From: Polytrichum commune
Taxonomy: Eukaryota; Streptophyta; Polytrichopsida; Polytrichales; Polytrichaceae
Direction: 5' to 3'
Length of the DNA stretch: 60,000 bases
NCBI GenBank assembly: GCA_950295325.1
Contig: OX485806.1
Span: 16,184,001-16,244,000, forward strand
In this document: positions 11,920 to 22,868 of the stretch, one piece after another
How the letters are laid out: each line of letters starts with the position of its first letter
Position numbering within the stretch: the first letter of the stretch is position 1
The notes under the pieces: model-generated
The model's database searches: none
What the model saw: only the letters and a program-made list of their open reading frames with translations
What the model was told of the DNA's origin: nothing
Translations under genes and position numbers: made by a program

Positions 11920-12943
11920 GTGCCCTTATTAATTCAAGGTTTTGGCCACACCAACTACATTCCTTGTGCGCAATGTCAAGGACCTAATAACACCAATTCA
12001 CAATGCCACATTTACAACATCATTATTAGCAAATATGCGTTTATAATCATTCTCTAGATTTATCTAGATTGTTGTCAAAGAATACTCTCATGCCATGCCA
12101 TGCATGCATGCACGGACGGTACATTGCAATTCCATATGGAATTTCATTTTCTTTTAATTTTGATGAACATTAATGAATGAAAGGAAGGAAGGAAGGAAGG
12201 CATTTTTGGATGGAATTTGTGGATGAAAAGAATGAAGAGGATGCGAAGGCTTGACATTTGTGGGTGAAATTAAAAACAAAGGAAGATGTGGGTATCGAAT
12301 AGATCTCAAATTAAATCTAGAGCTCCCCCTTCCTTGATCAAGGGGTTTTGTTTATTATTGAGGGTTTTTTTACATATGTCACCAAGGGCTATGAGGAAAA
12401 ATGATTTTGGCATTTACATGGTTATAGTCAACGCCTTGAAGATCATGACAAAGAGAAATTCACATCACGTTTTGAAAGCCTTGGTCACACGACATATGTA
12501 AAGCACACTTACACCGGCACATAATTTATTTTTTTAAACTTTACAAACTATAAATTATAAAATTATCAATTACTAGAATTCATTACCTACTTCAAATAGA
12601 TGTTTAAAGTTTGATCTTTCTAAAATTATGTAAGTCCAACAAATAGATGTTTTCTTTTATTATGGCAACTTTATTTGGGTTCTTCCACTACAAAACCAAG
12701 TGACTAGCAAACTTTATCCATTTCTTAGACATGTAGGATTCATGTCACTTTCTCATCCATTCTTTGTCATGTTCATCCATGGCCGTTTCTAGCCTTATGT
12801 AAAACAAAGTGGGACTGCCACTCATTTCTCAGCCAATGAGACATTTTAAAAAATGGTAATCATGATTATTATGGTCACTAATATTAACAAGCCCTGATGT
12901 ACACGTTGCCTTAGATGGATATTTTTCTCTCTAAACCCACTTC
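11920..12943. other. AT-rich intergenic, no gene seen
   Basis: Contains CATGCATG clusters (12095-12112), a short GGAA repeat (12180-12200) and an unremarkable 71-codon frame at 12286-12501. I recognise nothing coding. Confidence 0.5.
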
Positions 12944-13048
12944 TCGTAGGATATGAGATACGTAATTAGTGCAAGTTGATCAACAAACCCAAATTATGTC
13001 CATAGCCATTTTCCCTATAAACCTTGGAGCTCATATGAATATGTAATT

Positions 13049-13936
13049 TGTCACGGTATGCGGCGTCGGTGGTCACACCTTATCCGTTGGGTTTCATCCA
13101 TTTAAATTTGGATGGATGAATCTTAGTTGTGAAGAGGAAGGTTCCTAAGTGAGGAGCCTCTTCCTTGGCTTGGCATTCTTGCTAAGTCAAGTTTTGTGAG
13201 TGAGTGTGTAGAGAGAGCTTGTGTGAGGTGAAGATTGCATGTGTTTGCAATAAATCTTGAGTTTTTTTCCCCTTTCTTACACTCTTGGATTCTTCCGTAG
13301 TGGAGTGAGAGATAGTTTGACTCATTGTGTGCATTTGAAGAGAGATTAGAGCTATTATGAGTGTTTGATTCTCTTCCTTCTCAGAAGAAAGGAGCGGCTA
13401 CTATGCTCTTATGTGATCAATGTCAACGTGGTTGGCACATAGCATGCTTGAGGCCACCCTTGATTTCTCTACCATCTGGATAGTGAAGTTGTCCTCGCTG
13501 TCGAGGATCTTCGGTACTTGGTGCTTCCACCAACCGTACTTAATGATCATGTGTGGTTTTCATCATCTTGTGCATGCCCAAGTGGAAAATGAAGAGTTGT
13601 GGCTTAGAGACGCAATCAACATGAGGCGGTGGAATTAATTCTTTGGAATATGATGGCCAAACATCAGAGGCGATTAAGGATGGGGCTCACATTGCACCCA
13701 ACCTACAGTTCCTCGAAATGACGTTTATCACACTAATTAGTTGCAGAGCAATCTTTCATTATCCATACCCTTTGGATTGGCATTGGTTCTAGCTGCTTGA
13801 CGGGACTCCATAGTCAGCTAAGGGGAGGCATGTCGAGGTGTGTTGTTTATGTGTGACTTTGCTATATTTTAGTGTTGATTGCTAGTGGTGGTTGGTACTT
13901 GAGCTGCAGTGATACACAATCGTTATTTATACGACA
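13049..13936 (+). mobile_element. LTR-like insertion TGTC...GACA with AATT duplication
   Basis: An 888-bp segment beginning TGTCACGGTATGCGGCGTCG and ending TATACGACA. The 4-bp inverted ends are of the TG...CA type, and it is flanked by AATT at 13045-13048 and 13937-13940. It interrupts R1 cleanly. The first ~250 bases look like an LTR: there is a GCAATAAATCTTGAG polyadenylation-type signal near 13245 after a GTGAGTGTG/GAGAG stretch. Further in lies a broken PHD-finger-like frame. Near the end AGCTAAGGGGAGGC (about 13815) resembles a polypurine tract. It could be a solo LTR, a miniature LTR element, or a deleted retrotransposon. Ends and duplication are seen; the class is inferred. Confidence 0.65.
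13389..13506 (+). pseudogene. PHD-finger-like fragment, broken
   Basis: In one frame the translation reads MLLCDQCQRGWHIACLRPPL, then LPSG, two stop codons, then SCPRC. The spacing C-x2-C...W-H-x2-C...C-x2-C is the second half of a C4HC3 PHD zinc finger. The usual tryptophan codon before CPRC (W-x-CPRC) is replaced by TAG TGA. The first cysteine pairs are not found upstream. PHD fingers read histone H3 tails. Here the frame is dead and lies inside an LTR-like insertion, so it is either a retroelement domain or a captured host fragment. Confidence 0.6.
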
Positions 13937-13969
13937 AATTCCTTATTACTAAATGATCATACAGCTCTT

Positions 13970-13979
13970 CCCCCCCCCC
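13970..13979. repeat. C10 tract
   Basis: Ten consecutive C inside the R1 copy. Confidence 0.9.
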
Positions 13980-14150
13980 ACACCCATTTATGTTATTATC
14001 AAGCTTAGAATGGTTAGCATATTTTGAGCATGTAATCCAATCTCTTTTAAACACATGTCTTTTTGGTTTTTGTCCTTACATCCACACCTAAGCACATACG
14101 ACTCAAAGAAAGGTGTCCATATTCTTGTTGTGCTCGATTAAGACACATCT

Positions 14151-14838
14151 ACATTATAACACTTCAATATCCATACCTAGTTGTATAGTTAGCATTGACT
14201 TAATTAGCCACATCTTGGACATATAAAACACCACATTATTTTGAGCTAAGCTTGAGACATAAAAGTAGGAATTAATGATAACTTAGAACTAACTGGTATC
14301 ATACTGCTTTGCTTACCATCAAGTGACACATCATACATCATATAAAATTTGATGGTAACTCCAACGTTTTGTGTGGACAAATTGCACGTTTTGATGTTTT
14401 TCAAATATTGTGTTACATTGAGTTACCACTTGGTGTGGCCAAACCCTAACTTAAGTTCCTTCACGAAGATCTCAGTGCACCATATTAGGAACTAAATATG
14501 CATTAGTTGCCCTAACAAGGGAAGCTAGGATGTGAGCGTCACATATGAGTGGTGAGTGTAACATGTGAACGATGAGTCCAATTTTAGGGATTTCACACAG
14601 GGTTAGGGCTAAATTACAAATTTTGCATGATAATTTAAAAAATTTCCAATTTTTTTTCAAAAACCATTTTCAATATCACAAATGGTGGAGGCTTATTACT
14701 ATATAAAACTAAAGAAAACTTTCACTCAAATGTTGATTCTTAATCTAGTAATCTAAGAACATTTATGTGTGCAATCATATATGTTTCCAAACATATTATG
14801 TCATGAATTGTAGGGTGAACACTTCACTAGGATCAATA
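14151..14838. other. Intergenic, nothing recognised
   Basis: AT-rich sequence between the R1 copy and the SWIM-type remnant. No gene or clear repeat is seen. Confidence 0.4.
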
Positions 14839-15470
14839 CTAGTGCTCAATAATATTGACCAGCTCAAATAATTGCACGACCTCATTACAAGCGTACGTTG
14901 GAGCATGAATGAACTTGTCGTTGTGGTAGTCCATCTTGCATATAAATTTGAACACATAGTGAAGGTGTTTGTTGTACACCCATTTCCCTTTCTTTTCCAA
15001 GGCCTGAGAGGACAGCTTCGTGAAGTCCGGTAGGTGCATTATGGGATGTTGCCAATTGTTACATTGTAGGCATTGTCCTTTTTTGAGACAATGTTAATGA
15101 TAACTTTAAATCTTGGGTAAGGAATGACAATTACAGCATAGTATCCATCCATGAGTCCGCCACTCTCCCATTTGTTTTTTGTGACCCACAGTTGGTGTTG
15201 CTTGATTTTGTCCCACTGTCTTGGAAAACCTCTCAAAGATTTTCTTCTATTCGTATGGCTCATTATTATAGTATGGCGATATTTTGTGAGGTGGACAATC
15301 TTATTCATTCTCCAATAGTCTTCATGATGAAGAATGCAGTGGGGTGGGTTGTGGCGGTCCCCGTTGTCCGCATGTGTCACCAAAAATTCCCCACCCTTCG
15401 ATTTCGTCCTAGCCCGAGTGAAAAAATTATAATGACACGTAGAAAATCCTCCCTCGGTAATTCAATAAAC
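14839..15470 (-). pseudogene. SWIM-zinc-finger transposon protein remnant
   Basis: On the minus strand 15383-15039 is open (contains KIKQHQLWVTKNKWESGG and YYAVIVIPYPRFKV), ending NVTIGNIP, stop, CT. A frameshifted continuation (15039-14839) reads PDFTKLSSQALEKKGKWVYN then KHLHYVFKF. Joined, the order is CTC-PDF...KGKWVY(C)KHL, the C-x-C...C-x-H pattern of SWIM zinc fingers seen in MULE-type transposases. One cysteine is now N (WVYN), and a one-base deletion breaks the frame. Upstream the sequence continues through CGAGGGAGGATTTTCTACGT and GGACGAAATCGAAGGGTGGG, which recur at 40575-40650. It is a broken transposon gene. SWIM assignment is moderate; the family is uncertain. Confidence 0.5.
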
Positions 15471-15479
15471 ATCATAAGT

Positions 15480-16440
15480 CAAAAACATCATAAGTAAAAA
15501 ACTATAATAGTGTGTCACTATTTTTTGGAAGTTTGGACATAGTCTCGGTTTTTTGGCTCTCAAAAATTCATATGAAGTCCAAAAAATGAGTTCTTGGTAT
15601 CCATGGATAGGTAATGAAGTCCTCTACATGAATATGCAATAATATTTCTATTGTCATAAAGTATATGGTCGCAATTCTACGTTGTTCCCTTTTAATCTAC
15701 ATTTTTTCACTAGTTTTTGGAAGTTTGGACATAGTCTCGGTTTTTTGGCTCTCAAAAATTCATATGAAGTCCAACAAAACTAAATGCTCCAATAAGAGAC
15801 TTTGCACATCCGCATAAGTATAAGGCTAATCAATGTAAATTCAAGTACTCAAACAAAGCCATAAATTGAATTTGAAATCATTCACGCCCAACTATTACTA
15901 ACAAGAGGTCAAGTCCTCTTCAAGGCCAACTAGCCTTGGCTCCTAACCTTACACTCATGCACACACACGTGCTCCTATCTTGTTTCCCACGCACCCACAC
16001 TTATAACACGTGGGATGCCAAGGAGCACGAAGGAAAGAGAGGATGAGTGAGAGAAGAACGAGGTCTTAAATAGTGAGTTTGAGGAGGTGAGCACCCTCAA
16101 GGCTCACGATAAGCCTTTGAAATCTCCTCCTACTTTGTAGGCTCTCATCTTATCTCTTGAGTCTTTTTCCTAAAACAAACACCAAAGGTCCTAATTCAAT
16201 CATTTAACTACCCTTGGGTCTCTACCTACTACGCTCACCAACTACGGAGCTTCCTTTTACTACTACATTTTTAATCAATCCACTCCAAATGAGCCTAATG
16301 CTTAAACCTAGTTTCTTTCAAGCTTCATTCTTTTTATATTTTTGTAAATAATCATAAAACACTAAAACATCACTTGTAATGGTTTACAAAAGTTAAAACA
16401 TACATGTGGGCTCATTTTGGGCTCACAGCATGCACAACAA
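15480..16440 (-). repeat. ~1-kb dispersed repeat, copy 1 (inverted copy at 39205-40160)
   Basis: Read on the minus strand it runs from TGTGAGCCCAAAATGAGCCC to the segment AAAAACCGAGACTATGTCCA, which occurs twice (about 15530-15580 and 15718-15770). In between it carries ACTTAAGACCTCGTTCTTC-like sequence, GTGGGTGCGTGGG, GGCCAACTAGCC and AGTTGGGCGTGAAT. The plus-strand block at 39205-40160 has the same order and about three-quarters identity by eye. The ACTTAAGACC segment with a downstream TG-rich leader resembles an LTR promoter/leader, but no target duplication is visible. Confidence 0.75.
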
Positions 16441-18134
16441 GCATATGCAATTGTCCCTAGGCAATTGTCCTACGTCACTGAAAATGTGTCCTATGTTACT
16501 AAAAAATCTATAATTGTGCCACAATGATAGATTTGCATTTTTTTTTTCACCAACACATGATGATTGTCTAGGACTTAAATGGTGGTAGTGTGCTTCAACC
16601 CTCTTCAAAATAAGTGGCTAGCATGGGTGGGTTGGGAGGGCGAGGGGGTCTCTAGGTTGAAAAGCATAGAATCCTTGTAGAATCCAGCCCCCAAAGGAGA
16701 CACACACAGATAAAATATTATGACTCTTAGAACATTGAAGTGAAGGCCACACACGCCCAAAACCGGAGGTCTTCATAAAAACCGGCTTGAACTAGAGAGG
16801 TGAAACCCCCAGGGAGCACACTGTTCAAGTACTGTAAATATATACGTGCGTGCACAAAAGGGATATTATTTAGAACAAGCATGTACAAAATGTACTTACA
16901 AGAGACATATTGCTATTAAGCAAGAAGTAGATATACATGAGGTTGGAGATAAGGCTATAGAAAAATATATGTAAAGTACGCGTTCAAGTCATACCTGGAC
17001 CAAGAATCATGCGTTTTTTCATCCACTAAGTAACGACTTTATAACTAAAAATCCATAATTTGATATTATACATATAATAGGGCCATATTTTTGCATTTCC
17101 AAACATTTGTACACATGTTATATACAATTTCTGTATTTGTTTTTGGACCCTTGTGTACGTATGGAAATGTATTTTGAAGCAATGAGATTTGTAAGTATAT
17201 TGCTTGATTTTAGCAAAAATAAAATGTATATAGGGGTATTTTAATAAGGGGCATGCACGCACGTGATGCTTGGTTTTAATGAATAGTGCACTCCCTGAGG
17301 TGAAACCGGATGTTTTGAAATTTGCAGTCACATTACATGTGCAAATGAACCACCATTTTCGTTACTTTAATGACATGTGGCGGGTTAAAGAGTCACAAGG
17401 TTCCACACACCTTTACCATGTCCTTTGACCATATACTACTAGTTGTCCTTGGTTTGCACCTCTCTCCTCTATTCAAATTTTAAGAATTTAAGAATGCTTA
17501 CTTGGTTTCCACTACTCCTCCTCTATTCAAGGTTTTTAAAGCATTAAGAATTACTCCTATAGTACCATGGAGGAGTGTCATTGGAGTTTCTCTCTTCATC
17601 ACTTATCATTTGTCTTTGTGTAATATCAATGGACCCTCTTGAGTTATTGTTGCACTCCTCTCCTTTGTTCCATGGCAATGGCATGGAACAAGACCACATT
17701 ATGATACTTCTTCTCATGGTCTTTGGTCATGAATATGGTTTCAAAAAGTTTCTTGGGGAGTTTTGGGTGTACTATTGGTCCGACCGTTGTTCAGAGGTTA
17801 CACTTAAAGTAGGGTGGCAAGCCACCAGCAAAAATGTGTGATGAAAATTATGTTGCATAATATTGGATGACTTTTCATTTTCTAACATTTCATGCGACTG
17901 GCTTAGACCTTATGCTCAAGCCAAAATTACAAATTGGAGAAAATCAATTGAGCTTGAAACCCCATTCTTATTGTTTTATAGAGATTAGCATCCGAGGCAT
18001 CAAATAAAAATAGTTCTAGTTACTATGGCATAGGAAAGGTACGTTGATGAAGTAATAGACATGATTATCATAGTGTTTTACAACAAATGATTTTTGATTC
18101 TAGCCTCTTTTGTTTTTTACTTTTCAAGGGGGGG
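16441..18134. other. Gene-free stretch
   Basis: I recognise no gene. It includes a GA-rich/ACACAC stretch near 16700. An 88-codon frame at 17575-17841 is without recognisable motifs. I cannot assign the sequence to any repeat in the window. Confidence 0.4.
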
Positions 18135-18690
18135 GGAGAAAGTGGTTGTATTGGCAGCCAATGGACCCATGATGCAACTCGCCTTTGTGCTTCATCCTTA
18201 TTTAGAGGATTTATGCAACTTGAATTCTTACAATGACCAATTCTTAACCTAAGGGGGGAAAACATAAGGCCCTAAGAGTATATAGTTGGTGATATAGTTT
18301 TATCATTTTCTCATCAAGAATTTCAAAAAACATATAGTCCACATTTTTTGGAGATATGCAAAGAGATACATATGACAAGGCATTTCGCAATGGTCATGTG
18401 AAGATTGAAAATGTTTTCCCCCATTTGAAGAATGGGTGTCAGATATTGAAGAATCTTAATTTCAATGTTCCTTACTATGGCCATGTTATTTTTGCATGTT
18501 GTATATTACATAATTTTTGCAAATTACATGCGGAAGAACTTGCCAAACATCCATCCCTTCCACGTGAAGAGTTTAGTGGTCTCAACCATCCTAGATGATT
18601 AAAAATTGAGAACTAGTGAAAAGTTGCAGCTGCAAGGATCAGGGAGGCTTTACTTGAAGAGGAGACGTATTATAGGCAATTCATTTAGCA
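18135..18690 (+). pseudogene. PIF/Harbinger transposase fragment, broken
   Basis: In frame from 18135: GSQWTHDA, SSLFRGF, then two stops, then YIVGD at 18279-18293. After a frameshift, 18356-18598 reads HVKIENVFPHLKNGCQILKN, VPYYGHVIFACCILHNFCKL. Later comes AAARIREALLEE. These match, in order, the GxxHDA, YLVGD (second catalytic D), E-x-xFGxLK (catalytic E) and ACCVLHNFC blocks of Harbinger DDE transposases. The intact element's transposase at 24970-26383 shows the same blocks. The N-terminal half, including the first catalytic D, is missing. It is a different, older family member. Confidence 0.85.
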
Positions 18691-18699
18691 CATAGACCG

Positions 18700-21482
18700 A
18701 TGAGCAATCGTGTTTTGTGAAAAATTATGTATTATACCTACACAAGAAATACATGCATATATGTTTGACTACATTTATGTTATGAAGTATTTGGATACAT
18801 GCGTAGTATTTTTTAGAATATTTCTAATCAAATATTTATTATTGTAATCAAGGATTTTTATAGCCTTGGAATTCAGATCTACAATAGATCTAGTATCTTC
18901 ATAGTCATTAAGATATACCACATTGATGGTGTCGTTATGTGGACCAGTTTCAATATGAACTTGAGTGTAGATCTAAATTTTCATTAATTATATTATAATA
19001 ATTTAATTGGTTAATATGAAATAAAATTTTAAAGGTGTTTAGATTTTAGAATATGGATATCTTTTCATTCATATAGAAGTAGCCTTTAGTTTGTGATGAA
19101 TCGAGTTATAGTATGATTATATAAAATAATTGAGAGAATGAAACTATATTTTTAGGTCAAAGAATAAAGAGATTTAAAGACAAATATAGACTAGAGTATC
19201 ATATGGTGGTCGAACCCTAGTCACTAATGGTTTTCCATTCTAGCCGCCAAGGGTTTTTGTCCACCACAAAATTTCAACCCTAATCAATCCTTGAATAGAA
19301 TAGCAACGGCCACCATGTTATATAAGAGGGAGGTGATTGACGAAGGAGTCATTTGGAATTTGAAGCTTGGAGGCTTGGAGGAGTTGTTAAAGACTTGGAA
19401 GCTTAGGAGAGCTAGGAGGTATCAAAGGTTTTGAAAGCTTAGAGGAGCTTCGAGGTGTCGAAGACCTTGAAGGTTTAGAGGAACTTGGAGGTGAAGATTA
19501 ATAGAAGTGTGGTAGAGACTAGTCCAAAGCTTTTAAGGAACACTGAAGACCATTGGTGAGGCACCTCAAACACTTCATGAATGAATAAAAGAAGGATTAT
19601 ATGGAATAAGTAAAAGATTGATACATGAGTAAAGCAAAGGAGACTTGAATAAAGTAGATAACGAGTAATGCATCACTGAAGAGAGTGAATCATGAGGGAT
19701 GTAAAAATAAAAAAGTAAAAAGTAAAAAGTGAAAACAACAACAACACGAATGATTTCATGAATGAACAATTTAGGTAAAGTTTGGATGGTATGTGACTTG
19801 AATAATATAGTTCTTGAGAAGAATATAGATGAATTTTAGTTCTTGAATGTAAATTAGAATTTTTTTCATGCATTATTGAATCGGTATCCAATTTGTAAAT
19901 AAAATTACAGTAATTTATTTGTAAAAAACATAATTGTTAGAAATGAACTGATAATACTTTAACATAGTTAGATCCTAGAACCATCATTGTTGAAAAAAAA
20001 GTGTACTCTTGAACAAACACAAACTTCTTGACATCGAAAACAAGTACCTTATTTCGAAAGTTATATGCGCCCATTATGCTATGTGTAATATAACAAATAC
20101 AACTTTCCACATGTAATCATGTTTGTCATACCATGGCTATTCCGATGGCGCCCTTCCAATAATCCAGATCACCTTAACCCATTTAGATTTATGATGTTTG
20201 TTACACCAATCAATCTTGGATTAAATGTCGTTGATGGTTCATGCACTGTCAAGTTTTTGGTAAACATATTGACAATCTTGCACGTATTATACGTTTTCAA
20301 GTTATCGTGGTTCATGTCCATCATATAAAGTTTTTCATGAATTTCGAGCAAAGAGATGATTCTCTCATCTTCCCATCTTACCATTGAACTTGTGCAAGTC
20401 TTGGAGGTCTTGGGAGTCCTACTGCTATACATCAAGCACAAAATCAAAATTTACATAAAATCTATCCTACAACTTCAAAATCAATACCAGATGCAAATTT
20501 CAACAAGAATGGTATGATTTTCTATTCAACTTCGGCCTCAAGTCAATCATTATGGTGGATGATGAACAACAATACCGAAATCTCTACATGCTTGCAACAA
20601 CATCTAAGAAGTGAAAACTAGTGTATCTTTTTCTATTGAACTTTTCAACCCTCTATTTCCCTCACTTGACGAAATTCAACCAAAAAAAAATTGCAGTACA
20701 AGAGTTCACAAAAAACATCACCAAAGAAATCAAAATTTTCAAGTCACATATCCACATTAAAGTTTATGGGTTTTCAACTTGCTAGCAAGCTTGCTTTAGG
20801 AGCTTTTGATGTTACATTGAGATTCTTTGAAATATTGATAAATTATGAGAAACTTAGTTGTTGGCACCGACCCTACCTCAAAGTTGACTAGTTACCAAAT
20901 TGTTAATTTGAAACATGTAAGAGACAATGTTACGTTCTCAATGGCTCCCAAAATGGTGCATCGTGTTTAGTTCCCCTCATTATTTTTCAATAGATTGTAG
21001 TCTAGTGGGGAGGTCAATCCCCATTCTCAACTGCCAACTCAATAGAGAACCAACTCTTAATATATATTAGCTCCCGGAGTATGCAGACGGTGGCTTCAAT
21101 GAGGAAAATTATGGATTTCCCGACATGTGTGGCCCTCCCTTGAATAAGTGTTACTTGAAACGTTTCTTTACTTAAATAATCTAATCACCAGGTTCTCACT
21201 CAACGTGGTCCCACATAATGAAAAATATGCTACATTCAACACACGTGACACACACCAAGCCAGGGTTGTGGTTCAAAACCCTCCTATTAAATTTTAGTAC
21301 ATTCAATTGCTAGGATTGATACAAACCCTCTATGTGATTACTCTAATAGAATATCATATACATACATACATATATATACTCCCCAAAAGTTGTCAAAACC
21401 TACAACCTCGCCTCCAAGGAATAAGAAGAAAGTAGCAATTCACGTCAAATCTACTAAGTTGAAGCCACATCAACTGTAGGCC
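18700..21482. other. Gene-free stretch before the Harbinger element
   Basis: AT-rich. At 19310-19500 a TATATAAGAGGG sequence is followed by repeats of the type AAGCTTGGAGG / GGAGCTT. This has the look of an LTR promoter and leader, but no termini are seen. Around 20970-21070 and 21180-21300 there is nothing recognisable. No tRNA or coding gene is found. Confidence 0.4.
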
Positions 21483-21896
21483 ATAGGGGGCACGCACATG
21501 CTGGCTAATCCTGGCGTCCGTCAGCGGGCGCCAACGGAATTCATCCGTTACAGGGTGGCGCAGCGGCGGGAATCTCCTGGCGCCGGGGACCACAGCCAGC
21601 TGCGCCCCCACGCCACTGCCTGACAAGACTTACTGGGAAGTTATTGCCCCGTGACAGTTTAGGGTTTTTACTGCGTCGAATTTTTACTGCCCAACGGAAA
21701 AATTACTACGGGGACTGTAACTTCGACGTCCCTTCCCTCTACAGACTCCGGCCAGGGGCTCCAGGCCAGGGGCTCCAGGAGCTTCAACAGGACAGACAGA
21801 GCTTGAACCGTACTCACTTGGAGAGTGGAGCTAGGGTTTGATTCTACTTGCATTGTATGATTAGTTTATGTTGTGGTTAGTGCACGTTTAACCGAT

Positions 21897-22868
21897 ATGG
21901 AAGGGGAGAACACTCGCATGTTAGCAAATAGTCATCCAAGCTTGGTTATGACGCAGAGTTCTCAAAATTCTGAAATGGTGTCTTTCAATCCACTCTCTTC
22001 CATTCCCGTTGCTTCAGTTTCTGTTAGTTCTGTGTTGACAGGTCCACCCCCTCCTCTCCCACGACGGGCTCCGGTTGTTGTGCAGGAGCGACATTGGAGC
22101 AATGGTGCTGTGAAATTTTTATTGGAACAATGCAAGGAACACATCGAGGCACACAACACGATCACGATGCGATCATATCAATGGGCCCGGGTGCACAAGT
22201 TGTTGATTACGCAGTTCCCTCAGGAGTCTGGGTGGAAGGTCAAGTCCTTGTCAGACAAGTGGGAGAAGTTGCGGAGCACCTATTCCAAGATCAAGAAATT
22301 GCGCAACCAAACGGGTGCAGGTGTGCGGGACGACGGTGCGAAATTCATATGGTACGATCAAATTGACGAAATTCTTAGTCACACTGCAAAGGCCAATGGT
22401 GTTCCAGGGGCAATAGACCAAGGTGTGCCCGTACCCGGCACCGGTACTTCCACCGCTCCGACGGAGGGTTGTGAGGAGCCCGACGGAGACGGTGAGCCAT
22501 CTTGGGTGCATTCACCGCAGCGCACCAATCCGGAAGCACACAGTGGAGCTGACCATCAGAGCAACGGCACCACTCCACGAACACGAGCATCGAATTTAGT
22601 CGGGGTTTCGGGGAAAGGTACTAATTCCACACCCTCCAAACGGGCTAGGGTTGACAGGAATTTGATGGATTCATTGGATAGACTTGCAGATTCAACTGCT
22701 GAGATAGAACGATTGAGAATCGAAGCTACACTAACAATGCACAAAGATAATTTAATAAAACGCCAGGAAAACAGAAAATTGGAACTTGAAATGTTTAGAT
22801 TGCAACAGGCTAGCGGGGAAAGGATGGCGGCTATGTTTGCAGAAGTTGTCAAAAAAAATTCTCAATAG
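21897..22868 (+). CDS. Harbinger Myb/SANT-like (trihelix) protein
   Basis: 323 residues from the ATG at 21897; an upstream in-frame GTG at 21873 is not preferred. Residues 1-60 are Ser/Pro-rich, including a GPPPPLPRR stretch. Residues about 66-162 form a Myb/SANT-like trihelix domain with HWSNGAVKFLLEQC, SYQWARVHKLL, VKSLSDKWEKLRSTY and FIWYDQIDEIL. Trp 67, 96, 113, 122 and 152 mark the helices. Residues 163-250 are a variable Pro/Gly/Ser linker ending in basic PSKRARV, a candidate nuclear signal. Residues 255-315 are charged and heptad-like, probably a coiled coil. In PIF/Harbinger systems the equivalent protein binds the transposase and DNA and helps nuclear import. Its position inside the terminal repeats supports that role. 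A stand-alone host trihelix factor is much less likely. Confidence 0.9.
   Translation: MEGENTRMLANSHPSLVMTQSSQNSEMVSFNPLSSIPVASVSVSSVLTGPPPPLPRRAPVVVQERHWSNGAVKFLLEQCKEHIEAHNTITMRSYQWARVHKLLITQFPQESGWKVKSLSDKWEKLRSTYSKIKKLRNQTGAGVRDDGAKFIWYDQIDEILSHTAKANGVPGAIDQGVPVPGTGTSTAPTEGCEEPDGDGEPSWVHSPQRTNPEAHSGADHQSNGTTPRTRASNLVGVSGKGTNSTPSKRARVDRNLMDSLDRLADSTAEIERLRIEATLTMHKDNLIKRQENRKLELEMFRLQQASGERMAAMFAEVVKKNSQ

Larger units (their letters stand above)
12944..14150 (+). repeat. R1 dispersed repeat split by an 888-bp insertion
   Basis: The left half (12944-13048: CCACTTCTCGTAGGATATGA, ACGTAATTAGTGCAAG, CATATGAATATGTAATT) and right half (13937-14150: AAATTCCTTATTACTAAATG, GAATGGTTAGCATATTTTGA, CACATGTCTTTTTGG, TCCACACCTAAGCACATAC) join into one R1 unit when 13049-13936 is removed. 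This is clean evidence of an insertion into an older repeat. Confidence 0.7.
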
